Shown here: positions 63,401-64,000 of the stretch, in pieces
Numbering within the stretch: position 1 is the first letter of the stretch
How the letters are laid out: each line of letters starts with the position of its first letter
NCBI GenBank assembly: GCA_964016985.1
Contig: OZ024828.1
Location: forward strand, 82,384,308-82,448,307
Direction: 5' to 3'
DNA length: 64,000 nt
Source: Anodontia alba
Lineage: Eukaryota; Mollusca; Bivalvia; Lucinida; Lucinidae
Position numbers and translations under genes: made by a program
The notes under the pieces: model-generated
The model's input: the letters and a program-made list of their open reading frames with translations, nothing else
Told to the model about the DNA's origin: nothing
Databases searched by the model: none

Positions 63401-63448
63401 GTGAGTTTTTATGTAATGCATGGATTTTATTTTTATACTCTGCCAAAT

Positions 63449-63748
63449 GCCGGCCTTGGTGGCTCAGTTGGATGCACGTCTGACTGGTGATCAGGAGGTT
63501 ACGGGTTCGACACCGCCTGGTCGGCAACATTCTTTCCTGGAGATTTGATAATGAAATATTTTCTACTGTCATTTTCTCACTTCCACTGATTCAAGAAGGG
63601 CAGTTGTCATTTTCTGGCAAAAGAATGTGCACACTACTGGTTAACAGCTTAGAGGACTAAGCCTGCCTAGTAAAGTGTGGTTAGGTAAACTGACCACACT
63701 GGACATGACCCCGTGGGGTTGACTGGGCGGTAAAATCGCAACTTAAAC
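63449..63748 (+). mobile_element. tRNA-derived SINE S1, full length
   Basis: GCCGGCCTTGGTGGCTCAGT (A box), GGGTTCGACACC (B box), body as in 5480-5779, tail GCGGTAAAATCGCAAC. Lies 50 bases after exon i. Confidence 0.88.
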
Positions 63749-64000
63749 CATATCCTGGCCACATAACATTATTCTTTCACACTGGATATCTATTTGTCCA
63801 CCTGTCTGTGCATGGCATGTCTGTTTTTTTGTTTCCTTGCAATAATTTTAATTGTGTTTCATAGGTGTCATTGAAACTTCATGTATGCATTCACAACTGA
63901 AGCAGACGGCACAATTATTATTATTTTTTTTTTTTTTTTTTTACTATTTTTATAGAAAATAAGTGCTGACATTTCATGATAATTATCTGAATGGGGATTG
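63749..64000. other. Intron, start of an M5-like foldback
   Basis: 63790-63860 has the CTGTCTGTGCATG phrase of the 6200 repeats. 63920-64000 shows a T run, then GCTGACATTTCATGATAATT, the left arm of M5, cut by the window end. Confidence 0.5.

Larger units (their letters stand above)
55139..63268. mobile_element. Foldback element M4b split by element H4 (outer shell of a three-level nest)
   Basis: Left piece 55139-55351 starts ATCATCACGAAAACATGCC and includes the CTCGTTAGAACTGCCTCGG hairpin. Right piece 63200-63268 (ATCTGAAAATTTTAAAATTT ... AATAGGCCTGTTTTCGTAAT) completes it by comparison with 24550-24840 read in reverse. Confidence 0.82.

Overview
This is animal nuclear DNA, most likely from a bivalve mollusc. 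That assignment is inference: it rests on a split sortilin gene with GT-AG introns, tRNA-derived SINEs with the tail style common in molluscan genomes, and pearl/Helitron-like elements built around ~150 bp tandem cores. There are no bacterial-style genes, operons, rRNA or CRISPR arrays.

The only host gene I can support is sortilin (VPS10 domain), on the + strand. Nine exons between 11370 and 63400 join in phase into about 350 codons covering the second half of the ten-bladed propeller and the start of the 10CC module. Upstream exons and the 3' end (rest of 10CC, membrane segment, tail) lie outside. Coding sequence is under 2% of the window; nearly all the rest is introns filled with mobile elements.

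Layout: 1-5136 is the right part of a DIRS-type tyrosine-recombinase retrotransposon (copy A). 5137-11369 holds a hairpin element, two SINEs, diverged repeats, and a 3 kb array of ~150 bp units split by a deleted mariner. 11370-32723 holds exons 1-6, with four Helitron/pearl-like or related repeat elements, many foldback (MITE-like) elements, a LINE fragment and SINEs. The 17 kb intron 32724-49663 is a nest: an old DIRS (copy C) is interrupted by a younger DIRS (copy B, 36206-47905), which is itself interrupted by two SINEs and a Ngaro-like element (41078-46141) encoding gag, RT, RNase H, tyrosine recombinase and an SGNH hydrolase. 49664-63400 holds exons 7-9; between exons 8 and 9 a foldback element contains a Helitron-like element, which contains a near full-length DIRS (copy D, 55911-62095).

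The most interesting material is in the DIRS family. Copies A and B, nearly identical by eye, carry gag-like remains but no recognisable pol. In its place is a ~4.9 kb AT-rich interior tiled with short inverted repeats every 40-60 bases. The junctions of B and D both point to recombination at a TTT inside ATTTC, and the internal complementary region of each copy reads as its two termini joined. In the Ngaro element, pieces of its own 3' repeat motif lie inside the recombinase gene at its frame break. Identities and repeat counts here are by eye, not by alignment software.
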